The notes under the pieces are model-generated. The model ran no database searches, was not told the origin of the DNA, and worked only from the letters and a program-made list of their open reading frames with translations. Positions 50,884-59,440 of a DNA stretch of 64,000 nucleotides are shown piece after piece. The stretch is from Pseudomonas graminis (GTDB lineage: Bacteria > Pseudomonadota > Gammaproteobacteria > Pseudomonadales > Pseudomonadaceae): contig NZ_FOHW01000023.1 of NCBI RefSeq assembly GCF_900111735.1, positions 1 to 64,000 on the forward strand, given 5' to 3'. Numbering within the stretch: position 1 is the first letter of the stretch; each line of letters opens with the position of its first letter. The translations under genes were made by a program, and so were the position numbers.

Positions 50884-52506
50884 CTACAAACGGAACCGAG
50901 CCACTTCTTGTTTGAGCCCTTTGGCCAACTGATTCAGATCATTGCTACTGCGCAGAAGATCTTGCACTGACAGATTATTTTGCTCGGCCATTTGTGCAGA
51001 TCGCTCGACGTTACGTGCGACGTCCTGACTGGCCTCTGTTTGCTCACGCAATGCCAGCGAGATCTGTTCGACTACCACGAGCACCTGGCCAGAACTTTCA
51101 CTGATTTCGGTAATTGCCTTGCCCGCCGATTCCGCCATCTCCACGCCTTGGCTAACTTCCATCACACCGCTGCGCATGCTCTCCACGGTATCGCGGACCC
51201 CGAGCTGGATCTTGTCGATCATGCTGGCAATTTCCTTGGTGGACTTACCGGTGTTCTGCGCCAGCAACCGCACCTCGTCGGCCACGACTGCGAATCCGCG
51301 GCCCTGCTCCCCCGCCCGAGCGGCCTCAATGGCAGCATTGAGTGCAAGCAGGTTGGTTTGATCTGCGATGCCCTGGATAACACTGATGATGGTAGAGATC
51401 TGCTCGGAATGTTGACCCAACTCCGACACTTTGGTCGACGCATGCTGCACGGTCTTGGCGATACCGTTCATGCTGGTAAGGGTGTTCTGAATAACGGTCG
51501 ATCCATCCACTGATTGCTGACCGGAGCGACTGGCAAGTCCACCGGCCTCACCCGCATTCATGGAGACATGGTTGATACTGACCGTCAGTTCTTCAACCGT
51601 GGCTGCCATCGAAGATGCTGCGTTTGACTGTTCACTTACCGCGCCGGAAAGCTGCTGCGAAGCGACCGAGATGTTCTGTACGGACTCAATCAACTGGCTG
51701 GCAGCTTGATTGATCTGCTGAATCATTTCCCGCAAGCGGGTTTGCATACGAGCAAATGCCTTGGGCAGTTCATCGCTGGTGCTGGTATCAATCACAGTGT
51801 CCAACCTGCCCTCGGCGACGGCCGTCGCCGCGTCGATAGCCACTTGCAGGCGGGCACGGACAGTGCGGCCCAACGCGTAGGCCAGGATGATTGCCAGAAC
51901 GGCGGCAATCAGGCCACCGGCCAACAGGATCGTAATCGCGCGACTCTTGGCGTCGTTCATCTCTTGGGTACGTCGAACCAACAGGGTTTCTTCCGCCTGC
52001 GACATATCTGAAATGATCCCGCGCATCCCATCCATTTTGGCTTTGTCTGCGCCAGTAATGATGCGCTGATCGAGCGAATCATCGGAGCTGCCGCTTTGGG
52101 TCAGTTGACGCCGTTGCGCGATGATCGGATGAACGTCTTCGTCCAGCCAACGGGTTTGCAACTGTGCCAGTGAGGCCAGCCGTTTCTGTTGCTCGGCGTT
52201 ATCAATCGTCAAAGCCTTGAGAGAAGCCAGCGTGCTGGAGAACTTGCTTTCACCGGCAATCTGCGGCTCGAGAAAGTTGTCCTTGCCCGTAATCACGAAG
52301 CCGCGCATGCCGGTCTCGATATTGATCAACTGTTCAAGGGCCATCTGGGACTGACTTAAGACCCGATAGGTGTGGACGTTGCTGCTGATTGCACTTTCGA
52401 CCTGGCCAAAACCACGATAGGCGCTGAAGACAAGGACGCCGAGAAGGACCACGATAGCGGCGAAACTGAGGTAGAGCTTTTGGGAAATACTGAGCTTGCT
52501 ATACAT
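50884..52506 (-). CDS. Methyl-accepting chemotaxis protein with CHASE3 sensor domain
   Basis: About 540 residues: membrane helix (LYLSFAAIVVLLGVLVFSAY), periplasmic CHASE3 domain (about 38-180; LINIETGMRGFVITGKDNFL, LQTRWLDEDVHPII), second helix (ITILLAGGLIAAVLAIILAYAL), HAMP, then signalling domain with QTNLLALNAAIEAARAGEQ and GRGFAVVADEVRLLAQNT. Start region has ATG at 52521, 52512 and 52506; GGAG is nine bases from 52506. A FliA-type promoter lies about 90 bases upstream, consistent with expression together with motility genes. Ligand unknown. Confidence 0.9.
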   Translation of the reverse strand: MYSKLSISQKLYLSFAAIVVLLGVLVFSAYRGFGQVESAISSNVHTYRVLSQSQMALEQLINIETGMRGFVITGKDNFLEPQIAGESKFSSTLASLKALTIDNAEQQKRLASLAQLQTRWLDEDVHPIIAQRRQLTQSGSSDDSLDQRIITGADKAKMDGMRGIISDMSQAEETLLVRRTQEMNDAKSRAITILLAGGLIAAVLAIILAYALGRTVRARLQVAIDAATAVAEGRLDTVIDTSTSDELPKAFARMQTRLREMIQQINQAASQLIESVQNISVASQQLSGAVSEQSNAASSMAATVEELTVSINHVSMNAGEAGGLASRSGQQSVDGSTVIQNTLTSMNGIAKTVQHASTKVSELGQHSEQISTIISVIQGIADQTNLLALNAAIEAARAGEQGRGFAVVADEVRLLAQNTGKSTKEIASMIDKIQLGVRDTVESMRSGVMEVSQGVEMAESAGKAITEISESSGQVLVVVEQISLALREQTEASQDVARNVERSAQMAEQNNLSVQDLLRSSNDLNQLAKGLKQEVARFRL

Positions 52507-52521
52507 ATTCATGCACTCCAT

Positions 52522-52843
52522 TAGCGGAGCATCCTTGGCTCGGGGTTTTAGTTTTTTTCATGAACACGTCTTCCGATGTCATGTCGATATCACCCTTATC
52601 GACTGCTGGAGTTAGAGCTTGAATTCAGCTTTCATTACCCGCTAACTTTCAGGATCGCGCAGGAAATCCACGTGTAGGCGCAGCAGGATTCGAGTGATCA
52701 ACACGTGCAAGACAGGCTTCGCCAGGACGGCGCTAAGGGAGGGAAAGGTCAGACACCGCCGACGCTTGCGAGCCTGCAAGCGAGCACAACGGCCGCTCCT
52801 GCCGAGCATGCCCCCCGAAAAGGAAACATGCGGCAGGAATCGT
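52522..52843. other. Intergenic region with FliA promoter, otherwise empty
   Basis: About 320 bases upstream of the CHASE3 receptor and downstream of the harpin-like gene. Besides the sigma-28 site it holds only short frames and a CTTGCGAGCCTGCAAGCGAG dyad (near 52765) that also appears inside the SDR gene near 38905. No gene is supported. Confidence 0.5.
52596..52622 (-). promoter_or_regulatory. Sigma-28 (FliA) promoter
   Basis: On the minus strand TCAAG-N14-GTCGATAA, one mismatch from the FliA -10 (GCCGATAA) with the canonical spacing. It reads into the CHASE3 chemoreceptor gene, about 90 bases from its start. Confidence 0.65.
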
Positions 52844-53641
52844 TTAGCGCATGCCCGCTACGTTGCGCACCTCTTCTGGCGCAGCTTTGGTTTTTGACAA
52901 GGCGCCGGTATAGGCGCCAGCCGCCATGGCTGCCGGGTTGCCGCCACCGCCGATCATGCCTTCGGCCGCGCCTTTGGCGATATGCGCCCCGCCTTCGACT
53001 CCGCCTTTGAGCATCCCGACAGGGCTGCCATCAGACTCGCCGACTCCCGTCATGAAGCCACTCACACCGGGGACCATCCACATCGCTTTGCCCACTTCGC
53101 CAGCAGCGGAAGCCAGGCCGTTCTTGTCTGCGCCTTTTTCGGCCACAGGGGCATCCCTGGTCTGAGTGCGAGCAGAATCGCCGGCGGAATGCGAACTCGC
53201 CCCGCCACCGAACGGCTGCAACAGCGCCCCAATCAACTTATCAAGCAACTGTAGCAAGGGAGAAGACGGCTTCGACGCTTCACCGCTGTTGCTTTGCCCC
53301 TGACTGTGCTCGGCCAGAGGCTGGTTTTGCAGAGCGGCCGGCGCGCCACTCCCGGCAGGGCTGCCGTAGTTGACCGCGCCCGCGGGGGACTGCGCGGCGT
53401 ATTGGGGATTCTGAGTGCTTTGGTCAGCCCGATAGATGGCCGAGCCGCCGCTGGCCAGAGCCCCGCCACCCTGGGCCACATTGCTGAAATTGCCGGTGGC
53501 TCGGCTGCCGCCGTTACCGGAATCGTTGGGGCCATTCGTCGGTTTGCCCGCGTCGGGCGTTGGTTTGCCGCCCGGTTTGGAAGCTTGGGGGGTGATATCA
53601 GGTGTCTTGGGCGACGAGGCGCCGAGTCCGGGTAATTTCAC
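52844..53641 (-). CDS. Gly/Ala/Ser-rich harpin-like protein, candidate type III substrate
   Basis: 265 residues from GTG 53641, which has GGAG seven bases upstream (TTGGAGAAAAAAC). No Cys, very rich in Gly, Ala, Ser, Pro and Asn/Gln; one amphipathic leucine-rich helix (LLQLLDKLIGALLQPFGGG, about 130-150) and a Gly-rich C terminus. The first residues MKLPGLGASSPK have Leu/Pro at 3-4 and no acidic residue in the first twelve, as in Pseudomonas syringae type III export signals. A perfect hrp box lies 133 bases upstream. Composition resembles harpins/T3SS helper proteins. No known domain recognised; the role is inferred from promoter plus composition. Confidence 0.65.
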   Translation of the reverse strand: MKLPGLGASSPKTPDITPQASKPGGKPTPDAGKPTNGPNDSGNGGSRATGNFSNVAQGGGALASGGSAIYRADQSTQNPQYAAQSPAGAVNYGSPAGSGAPAALQNQPLAEHSQGQSNSGEASKPSSPLLQLLDKLIGALLQPFGGGASSHSAGDSARTQTRDAPVAEKGADKNGLASAAGEVGKAMWMVPGVSGFMTGVGESDGSPVGMLKGGVEGGAHIAKGAAEGMIGGGGNPAAMAAGAYTGALSKTKAAPEEVRNVAGMR

Positions 53642-53773
53642 GTTTTTTCTCCAAACTGAAAGGTCGGTTGGCAGTGCCCCAGGCCCACTCTTGACCGCTT
53701 GCACAGGTGCAGGCGTGCTGGATGTTGTAACGGGGCGATCGCGGTGAGGTTCGCGTGGTGAGTGGGTAGCCCT

Positions 53774-53802
53774 TGTGTGGCGCTGACGGCCAGATCGGTT
53801 CC
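53774..53802 (-). promoter_or_regulatory. HrpL-dependent promoter (hrp box)
   Basis: On the minus strand GGAACC, 16 bases, CCACACA: a perfect match to the hrp-box consensus GGAACC-N15/16-CCACNNA recognised by the ECF sigma factor HrpL. It reads toward the harpin-like gene, leaving a leader of about 125 bases. It was the only full match noticed when scanning GGAACC words in the window. Confidence 0.75.
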
Positions 53803-53886
53803 CCTGAAAAGAACCGGGGCGCAACGCTGCTCACCGTCCCGGCAGATGACAGGGTGGCAGGCGCGGGATTTGAAGCGCGCAGTACC

Positions 53887-54276
53887 TTAAAGCACCCCCG
53901 TCAAAAACTGCGCCCGGCCGTGGCCAAAGCTCCAGTCTGCATCCGTGTTGGTGACGATCGAGACCATGAGGTCATTGGCCTCGATACCACAGTCTTCCTG
54001 CAGCGCCTGGGCGAGTAGCTGATAAAACCTGACCTTGGATTCCTCAGTTCTGGGGCGGCTGGTCACGCTGATCACCACGACCTTGTCCGTGCGAGGAATA
54101 CCGAGCCCCGTATCTTCAACAATCATTCGGCCTGGCCGATGTTCGTTGACGATCTGATAGCGATCACCTTGAGGCACCTGGAATGCTTCAACCACGGCGC
54201 GGTGTGCAGCATCCAGCAGGATTTTCACTTGTTCATCGGAACGGCCTTCAATGAGGTCAATGTTGATCAATGGCAT
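53887..54276 (-). CDS. Tautomerase family protein
   Basis: 129 residues beginning Met-Pro-Leu-Ile, so the catalytic Pro becomes residue 1 after Met removal. The N-terminal beta-alpha-beta (INIDLIEGRSDEQVKILLDAAH) and VVVISVTSRPRTEESKVRFYQLL fit the longer tautomerase subgroup (MSAD/cg10062-like). Substrate unknown. Divergent from a LysR regulator, which probably controls it. Confidence 0.88.
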   Translation of the reverse strand: MPLINIDLIEGRSDEQVKILLDAAHRAVVEAFQVPQGDRYQIVNEHRPGRMIVEDTGLGIPRTDKVVVISVTSRPRTEESKVRFYQLLAQALQEDCGIEANDLMVSIVTNTDADWSFGHGRAQFLTGVL

Positions 54277-54400
54277 GGTTGAACTCTCGTCATGGAAAGC
54301 GCCGGGCGGCGCCAGAAGAGATCACACGATAAAGCGCCAGACTGTTCACGAACAGATAAGATAATTGAATTCATTGTTTACATATGAGAACAATCGCCCC

Positions 54401-55348
54401 ATGAAAAAGTCGGAGATCGAAGGCTTGTGGACGCACATCCACTGGCTGTCTGTGCTGGAGGAGCAAGGGACCTACACAGCGGCGGCGACACGATTGGGCG
54501 TCAGCAAATCTGCAGTCAGCCAACGAATCAGTGAGCTAGAAGAGGCCACGGGTCTGCGTCTGGTTTTGAGAACCACACGCAGCGTTCGCTTGACTGAGGC
54601 AGGTAGCTCGCTTGTCACAGAGGTGCGCGGTGCTTACGCGCATATCGCCAAAAGTTTCCTGGACGTCAGGGATTCTGCGGGCGCTGTGCGTGGGCTTCTG
54701 AGATTAACTGCACCGGTAGCCTTCGCCCGGCAACAATTGGTGCCACGCCTGGCCGGCTTTCTCGAAAAATATCCCGAAGTCCGATTGCAGCTGGACGTTT
54801 CCGACCGCATTAGCTCGATCGCCACCGATGGGTACGACCTGGCTGTTCGTCACAGTGATCAGGTGCCGGACACGCATGTTGCCTGGAAGCTCTGCGACAC
54901 CCGGTCTGTACTGGTCGCCACCCGCAGGTATCTGGATCGCTGTGGCGAACCCGAAACGCCCGCTGATCTCACGGAACACAACTGCCTGTTTTATCCACGG
55001 GGCAGCGATACCCCAGCCTGGACGTTCGAGGGCTCTTCAACAGGAAGGGAATTGCGTGAGCGGCTAACGATCCCGATCAAAGGGACGTTTGCCACCAACA
55101 ACAGCGAAGCCCTTCGTGAAGCGGCTCAGGCTCACCTGGGCATCGCGCTGCTTCCCGACTTCAGCGCCCAGGCAGCGTTGGCAGAAGGTTCGCTGGTTCA
55201 AATACTCGACCACTGGGACCTCAAGGGAGCCTTCTCTGACGAGATCAATCTGATCCGGCCTTACTCGCCTCAGATTCCCAAGGCCGTCACCGCACTGGTG
55301 GCGTATCTCAAAGACCAGCTCTCGCAAGGTTTCCAACGAAGACACTGA
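54401..55348 (+). CDS. LysR-family regulator
   Basis: About 315 residues. N-terminal winged helix (WLSVLEEQGTYTAAATRLGVSKSAVSQRISELE) and a substrate-binding domain (VRLQLDVSDRISSIATDGYDLAVRHSDQVPD, the CrgA/DsdC-like type). ATG 54401 follows an open frame from a TTG at 54365. Divergent from the tautomerase gene across 124 bases, the standard LysR-target arrangement. Confidence 0.9.
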   Translation: MKKSEIEGLWTHIHWLSVLEEQGTYTAAATRLGVSKSAVSQRISELEEATGLRLVLRTTRSVRLTEAGSSLVTEVRGAYAHIAKSFLDVRDSAGAVRGLLRLTAPVAFARQQLVPRLAGFLEKYPEVRLQLDVSDRISSIATDGYDLAVRHSDQVPDTHVAWKLCDTRSVLVATRRYLDRCGEPETPADLTEHNCLFYPRGSDTPAWTFEGSSTGRELRERLTIPIKGTFATNNSEALREAAQAHLGIALLPDFSAQAALAEGSLVQILDHWDLKGAFSDEINLIRPYSPQIPKAVTALVAYLKDQLSQGFQRRH

Positions 55349-55370
55349 TCATTTTTCCGGGACGATTACA

Positions 55371-56498
55371 TCAGGCCACGGGCATCGTCGTCCTGCGCAG
55401 CAACAGTTGCTTGCCCAGCCTCTGCCCTTTGAGCTCGACATAGTGATACGTCGCGCTGGAAATGGTCACCACCACCGCCAGAATCAGCAGCATGATCAAG
55501 TTATTCAGCCAGACATGCCCGGTATCCAGGTAGCGGGTATTAGCGATCATCGGCGCGGCTTCGAAGCCGGTTTTTTTCTGCACCACCATAAAAGCGGAAA
55601 TCACGAAGAACAGCACGGCCAGATGGGTCAGGTAGATCGAGTAGGACAACCGCCCCAGGCGAGCGAAGAATTCGTGCTTGAGCACGTACGACAGCACACC
55701 GCCATCGAAGGCGAACAGCACGATGGTCACGCAGAACACCGCGCTGGCGGCCAATACCTTTTGCTGCAACTCACTGGTCAATATCGCCCAGATGGCGATT
55801 ACGGCCAACGCCTCCAGTACGCTGAGCAAGGCAAAACCGGGCTCTATCCAGCGTCTGAGGCGGTTGAAAACGGCGTAGGTCAATGCACCGGCAAAGAAGC
55901 AGCCCAGGCCTTTTTGCGCGTAGAGGGTGAGCACATCGGCATGGCTGTAGAACAGAGCAAATCCGGCAAAGGCAATGACGGTCCACAACAGGTATCGACC
56001 ACTGGACGCTACGATCATGGTCGAGGCGAAAATCATATAGGTCCAATACTCGATGCTGATGCTCCAGGCGGCGGTATTGAATGAGAGATTTTCTGTCAGG
56101 TGCGTCCAGCTTTGCAGCAGCAGGAGATTTGGCAGTATCTGCGATGCCGCGTAGGGGCCGGTAAAGGGGGTTTGATTGAAGCTGAAACCCTGCTTGTAGG
56201 CGACGTACTTGAGGAGTTCCAGGGCAATGAATACCCCGAGCATGAAAGCATGCAGGGGTAACAGGCGAAAGGTGCGCGAAATCAGGAAGTGGCTGAAGTC
56301 CAGTTGGCGCTTGCTGCCGTAGGCGTGAGCCATAACGAAGCCGCTGAGGACAAAGAAGAACTCGACGAACAGGTCGGCATTGGAGAAAAAGGCCCACTCC
56401 GTGATGCTGCCGACAAGATGGGTGTGGTAAAGGACAACGGCTATTGCGCAGATGCCGCGCAGGCTGTCCAACGCGTGAAATCGTTTCACGTTTTGCAT
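55371..56498 (-). CDS. Acyltransferase 3 (OafA/NodX-type) membrane protein
   Basis: 375 residues with about 10 membrane helices. Family opening KRFHALDSLRGICAIAVVLYH (catalytic His), FFFVLSGFVMAHAY and SRTFRLLPLHAFML are typical of acyltransferase family 3, which O-acylate sugars, lipids or small molecules from the cytoplasmic pool. Target unknown. It lies 209 bases after the methyltransferase gene on the same strand, so it may belong to the same transcription unit. ATG 56498. Confidence 0.9.
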   Translation of the reverse strand: MQNVKRFHALDSLRGICAIAVVLYHTHLVGSITEWAFFSNADLFVEFFFVLSGFVMAHAYGSKRQLDFSHFLISRTFRLLPLHAFMLGVFIALELLKYVAYKQGFSFNQTPFTGPYAASQILPNLLLLQSWTHLTENLSFNTAAWSISIEYWTYMIFASTMIVASSGRYLLWTVIAFAGFALFYSHADVLTLYAQKGLGCFFAGALTYAVFNRLRRWIEPGFALLSVLEALAVIAIWAILTSELQQKVLAASAVFCVTIVLFAFDGGVLSYVLKHEFFARLGRLSYSIYLTHLAVLFFVISAFMVVQKKTGFEAAPMIANTRYLDTGHVWLNNLIMLLILAVVVTISSATYHYVELKGQRLGKQLLLRRTTMPVA

Positions 56499-56706
56499 GC
56501 AAATCCCCGATCAGATGCCATCGCTCGAAAGCGCCTAAAGCAACCCATCGGGTTCGGTCGCGTTATTACCAAAGACCAGACGATAGCTCAGTGCGGCGGT
56601 TGTGCAAGGGATCTTGTTGAACGGGTAAGGCACCAGGTTGTTTTGCTGCATCGGGCCGGGTACGCGGGCGCGGGTGATCATGACAATGCGCCTGCCTGGG
56701 TCAGCG

Positions 56707-57489
56707 TCAGGCATGGGCCTGGTGGATGATGAAGTCTGCGTTCATGACGTCGTAGATCGGTTTGAAATCCCCATACGCATGGGGAGCGCGGAAACCCGCC
56801 GCACGCAGTTCGTCCTGCAACTGGCGCGAGCGGATCGGGCACACCCGCAGTCGATACTGCGCACCGTCGGCAAAGCGATAGATGAACTCGCACACCGACT
56901 CGTCCACTTGGCCGAGGGCGACGCTGACGGAGTCGCCGCAGTCGTCATCACGCGCAGATGACCTGAAGCGGCCGGCGAGGATGGCTTCAAAATTGCGCTG
57001 ATCAATCAGCAGCAGTCCGCCGGGCTTGAGCATCTGGCGAAACCGCTTCATCACGGCGATGCGCGCCTCCCTATCGAACACCTGGCCCAGCGAACTGCCG
57101 AGGCACAGCACTGCATCGAACTTGCCCAGAACCCGGGCGTCCAGCGCTTGCCAGTCGCAGCGATGGACCGGCACGTCGACGCCCAGCCGCTCGAAATTGC
57201 GCCGGGCACGATCCACCAGGGTCGGGCTGCCGTCGCAGGCGGTGACGTCGAAGCCCGCCTTGTATAAGTGCGCCGCGTGAAAGCCGCTGCCAGTGGCGGC
57301 ATCCAGCACACGCCAGGCACCGGACCGGCGCAGCAGATCGTAGAAGAAGGAGCCCTCGCCAGCCGCGCGTTTGTCCCAGTCGATGAGTTCGTCCCGGCGC
57401 TCAATGAAGTCCGCCGCATCACGGCGAGCGTGGTCGATATCGGCGATCGCCAATCGATCAGCAGGCGAAAGCGCGATGACCGGTGGCAT
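56707..57489 (-). CDS. Class I SAM-dependent methyltransferase
   Basis: 260 residues. Motif I VLDAATGSGFHAAHLYKAG, acidic CDGSPTLVDRARR, and FDAVLCLGSSLGQVFD (motif IV region) and MLKPGGLLLIDQRNFEAIL (post-motif). It is similar in style to glycine/sarcosine-type or small-molecule N/O-methyltransferases. Its start overlaps the preceding Rossmann oxidoreductase gene by 32 bases, so it belongs to the transaldolase operon. Substrate unknown. Confidence 0.88.
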   Translation of the reverse strand: MPPVIALSPADRLAIADIDHARRDAADFIERRDELIDWDKRAAGEGSFFYDLLRRSGAWRVLDAATGSGFHAAHLYKAGFDVTACDGSPTLVDRARRNFERLGVDVPVHRCDWQALDARVLGKFDAVLCLGSSLGQVFDREARIAVMKRFRQMLKPGGLLLIDQRNFEAILAGRFRSSARDDDCGDSVSVALGQVDESVCEFIYRFADGAQYRLRVCPIRSRQLQDELRAAGFRAPHAYGDFKPIYDVMNADFIIHQAHA

Positions 57490-58663
57490 GGGCGGCCACT
57501 CCTGTGTGATGGCTGCTGGTGTGCTGATGGGTGGCTTCGGCGTAGGTCAGGTATTTGCTGCCAAGCTCCTCTGCCCAGGCAGCGGCATCGGACACGCGCA
57601 TCTCGGCCATAACGAAATTGAGCTCGCGCTGCATGATCTGCATCTGCGCCTCGCCGAACACCGCCGTGCCGTCAGCGCGAATCAGTGTGATGCCGTCGAG
57701 CCGCTGCCCCGCTTCATTGACTTTGATCGCCTCTTCCCGCGTCACGCCGTACGGCAGGTCAAGCAGGACTTTGCCCATGCCGACCTTGACCGGGTAGCCG
57801 CCGGGCAAACCCTGAGGCCCGGGGCCGTGGACCCGCACCTCATGGTCGGCGTGGAGGTTTTCCAGCAACGTCACCGCCGACATGGCGGTGAGGTACTGAC
57901 CGTCAACGCCACCCAGTTGGCTGAACTCCCGGGCGACGCAACCGAAAATAGCCTCCGCCGCGTGTTCGCCGGTGCGCTCTTCGCCGTCAATCCAGTACGT
58001 CAGGCTGAAGCTGGATTCCAGGCGCTGCGGCGGCAGGCCATGGCGGGGAACGCTGTGGCTGAAGTAATGATGGCCGACGAGTTTGGCGCAGACCTGCGTT
58101 GGCAGGCACTCAGCCAGACGCGCAATGGCGCAGCGCGTCGCAGGGATCAGGTTGGCGATGTTGCCGATGCCGATGTCCGGCGCCATGCCGACTTTGTAGA
58201 GAATCGGGTTGACCGCATCCGGGAACGCCGCGTTCACCACCAGACTTTTCGGGCAGGACTGTTTGACGGCTCGCATCAGGGCGTAGGCTGGCGCCAGGTA
58301 CATCGGCAGCCAAGGCCCGAGCTGAGCCTGATCAAGGGCAGCAAAGCGCTCGGCCGGCAATTGTGTGATCACCCGCCACGGTTGCAGCGAGGCACAGTTG
58401 AGGATGATGTCCGGGCGGATTTTGAGCAGCGTTTCGGCATTACGGCTGATGCACGACTCACGCAGGTCCATGTGATGACTGTGGATGTCGACCGTCACGT
58501 TCTGTTGCAGCGCAGCCAGACGGATCAGGTTGCACAGGCGGGTTGTTTTCTCGCTGTCGCGACTGGCGACGTGGAATTCGAACTGATTGCGCGGGGCCAG
58601 GATCTGCAGGATTTGCAGACACAGGTTGCCGCCGCCAACGATGAGCAGTTTTTTGCGATGCAT
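57458..58663 (-). CDS. Rossmann-fold oxidoreductase, saccharopine dehydrogenase-like
   Basis: About 401 residues. GGGNLCLQILQIL near the start is a Rossmann dinucleotide loop; VASRDSEKTTRLCNLIRLAAL and DIILNCASLQPW follow the pattern of saccharopine-dehydrogenase-like NAD(P) domains; the C-terminal half (GIGNIANLIPATR, VRVHGPGPQGLPGGYPVKVG) is not recognised. ATG 58663 has GGGAGA upstream; the frame opens a little earlier. Between the SDR and methyltransferase genes. A family of uncertain reaction, probably acting on an amino-acid- or imine-type intermediate. Confidence 0.72.
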   Translation of the reverse strand: MHRKKLLIVGGGNLCLQILQILAPRNQFEFHVASRDSEKTTRLCNLIRLAALQQNVTVDIHSHHMDLRESCISRNAETLLKIRPDIILNCASLQPWRVITQLPAERFAALDQAQLGPWLPMYLAPAYALMRAVKQSCPKSLVVNAAFPDAVNPILYKVGMAPDIGIGNIANLIPATRCAIARLAECLPTQVCAKLVGHHYFSHSVPRHGLPPQRLESSFSLTYWIDGEERTGEHAAEAIFGCVAREFSQLGGVDGQYLTAMSAVTLLENLHADHEVRVHGPGPQGLPGGYPVKVGMGKVLLDLPYGVTREEAIKVNEAGQRLDGITLIRADGTAVFGEAQMQIMQRELNFVMAEMRVSDAAAWAEELGSKYLTYAEATHQHTSSHHTGVAAHATGHRAFAC

Positions 58664-58705
58664 GGTGTTCTCCCTGGAATGCATGAGGGACCGTGGTGTT
58701 CCCGA

Positions 58706-59440
58706 TCACTGGCGCGGGCAGGCGCCGTTATCCACTGCGATGACTTTTCCGGTGAGGTGGCGGCTCTGCTCCGACAGCAGAAACAGAATGACGTCAGCCA
58801 CGCCGCCTGGCTGGATGGGCTCCTCGATGATTTTCTGCCGTTCGTACCCCCTGCGGCGTTGCCCGGGAATACGGTCATGAATAGGCGTGTTGCGAACCAG
58901 CGCCGGGGACACGGCGTTCACCCTGACCCGTGGGGCGAAGTTCCAGGCGTTGGCTTTGGTCAGGCCGATTACCCCGGCCCTGGTCGCGCCATACCGTGCA
59001 TCCATGCTGCCCAAATCGCCCGTCACCGAGGTGATGTTGACGATGCTGCGCGAGTAGCCGGCCGCCGATTCCCGCCGCGCGAAGTCTTTGGACAGGTACA
59101 GCAGCGACTTGAGTTTGACGGCCCAGATCTCCTCCACCGCCGAGTCGCTGTCGGCGCAGACACTTTTGCCGTGAGAGCTCCAGGCGTTGTTGACCAGGGC
59201 GTACAGCGCACGGTGGTTATGCACGTCGTACAGGTTGCTGATGAACGACTGATAGACGTGTGCCTGGGAAAAGTCCACCAGGTGAGTTTCCAGCCGATGC
59301 GGCGGCAAACTGCGCTGCAACATCTGAAGGCCCAGCCTGTCGATGTCTGCGGCAATGACGTAGTAGCCGGCGTTGACGCAGGCAAGCGTGGCAGCCTTGC
59401 CGATGCCGCTGGCGGCGCCCGTGATGACGATTTTTCTCAT
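58706..59440 (-). CDS. SDR-family oxidoreductase with YxxxR in place of YxxxK
   Basis: 244 residues. Cofactor loop GAASGIGKAA, NNAW in place of NNAG, catalytic Ser at about 138 (IVNITSVTG), Tyr at about 150 in RYGATRAGVIGLTK. The normally invariant Lys four residues after Tyr is Arg (154). The rest (VNAVSPALVRNTP, HLTGKVIAVDNG) is ordinary. Loss of the Lys would weaken catalysis unless Arg substitutes. ATG overlaps the transaldolase stop (ATGA). Confidence 0.88.
   Translation of the reverse strand: MRKIVITGAASGIGKAATLACVNAGYYVIAADIDRLGLQMLQRSLPPHRLETHLVDFSQAHVYQSFISNLYDVHNHRALYALVNNAWSSHGKSVCADSDSAVEEIWAVKLKSLLYLSKDFARRESAAGYSRSIVNITSVTGDLGSMDARYGATRAGVIGLTKANAWNFAPRVRVNAVSPALVRNTPIHDRIPGQRRRGYERQKIIEEPIQPGGVADVILFLLSEQSRHLTGKVIAVDNGACPRQ

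Noticed and set aside
52763..52785. CTTGCGAGCCTGCAAGCGAG shared with the SDR gene near 38905
   Set aside because: One copy lies inside a well-conserved coding sequence, so the match is probably a chance dyad and not a mobile repeat.
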